From assembly GCA_002337005.1 (NCBI GenBank), contig DDFD01000004.1, positions 1 to 15,467 of the forward strand: a stretch of DNA of 15,467 nucleotides. Direction: 5' to 3'. This DNA is from Flavobacteriales bacterium UBA1937 (GTDB taxonomy: Bacteria > Bacteroidota > Bacteroidia > Flavobacteriales > Weeksellaceae). Each line of letters begins with the position of its first letter. Positions within the stretch are counted from its first letter, which is position 1. The notes below the pieces were generated by a model. That model ran no database searches and was not told where the DNA came from. It was given only the letters and a program-made list of their open reading frames with translations. Positions 15,360-15,467 of the stretch are shown piece after piece. The position numbers were made by a program, and so were the translations under genes.

Positions 15360-15467
15360 ATGATGAAAATTTTATATTTTTTACTTTTAGTCTTTATTTC
15401 TAATTTCAATTGCTATTCGCAAGTAGGGATGAATACATTTGATCCTAACCCTTCTTCCACTTTAGAT
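15360..15467 (+). CDS. Second secreted fibre-like protein (3' end missing)
   Basis: Only the first 36 codons are present and the frame is open to the window edge. The opening residues (MMKILYFLLLVFISNFNCYS) look like a signal peptide with cleavage near YS-Q, followed by QVGMNTFDPNPSSTLD, the start of the same VGIxTxxPxxxLDI-type N-terminal module as the preceding gene. The ATG at 15360 is followed at once by a second ATG at 15363; either could be used. The 15-base spacing and shared module suggest a tandem family array continuing to the right. Confidence 0.7.
   Translation, partial: MMKILYFLLLVFISNFNCYSQVGMNTFDPNPSSTLD

Overview
The window comes from a low-GC member of the Bacteroidota, most likely a flavobacterium of the Weeksellaceae type (Chryseobacterium or Cloacibacterium relatives). 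Three things support this. Two secreted proteins end in type A C-terminal sorting domains of the type IX secretion system (T9SS), which is found only in this phylum. Several genes are preceded by the Bacteroidota promoter pattern (TTG or TTTG near -33 and TAnnTTTG near -7). Start codons have A-rich leaders rather than Shine-Dalgarno sequences. The genus is inferred from protein style, not from any search.

Positions 1-4336, plus strand: the leucine biosynthesis operon in the order leuA (5' end cut off by the window) - leuC - leuD - leuB, closed by a 12-bp hairpin terminator. Together they convert 2-oxoisovalerate and acetyl-CoA to 2-oxoisocaproate. LeuA is the short form without the C-terminal leucine-sensing domain.

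Positions 4321-7555, minus strand: a small charged hypothetical ORF (4321-4518) and a compact four-gene operon read from 7502 down to 4621. The operon encodes a CPA2-type cation/proton antiporter, a MazG/PRA-PH-like nucleotide pyrophosphohydrolase, a thioredoxin-fold lipoprotein with a one-cysteine active site, and a membrane-anchored DUF4230 protein. A good flavobacterial promoter lies just upstream and overlaps the terminator of the preceding gene. A hairpin terminator overlaps the last stop codon.

Positions 7553-12196, minus strand: a 1088-residue secreted reprolysin-like zinc metalloprotease (tandem FN3 repeats, lamin-tail domain, T9SS sorting domain) and a single acyl-CoA dehydrogenase gene, each with its own recognisable promoter.

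Positions 12297-15467, plus strand: a secreted endonuclease I (FN3, lamin-tail domain, T9SS sorting domain), then a 351-bp gene-free stretch holding a palindromic promoter-like element and a textbook terminator (either a long 3' UTR or a small RNA). After that come two tandem secreted fibre-like proteins, the second cut off by the window end. This right half looks like an exported-protein region: a protease and a nuclease built from the same accessory modules for extracellular degradation, next to surface fibre-like proteins.

No rRNA, tRNA, CRISPR array, transposase or prophage gene was seen. Most of the window is ordinary chromosome. The least explained parts are the 14187-14537 interval, the fibre-like pair and the small ORF at 4321-4518.
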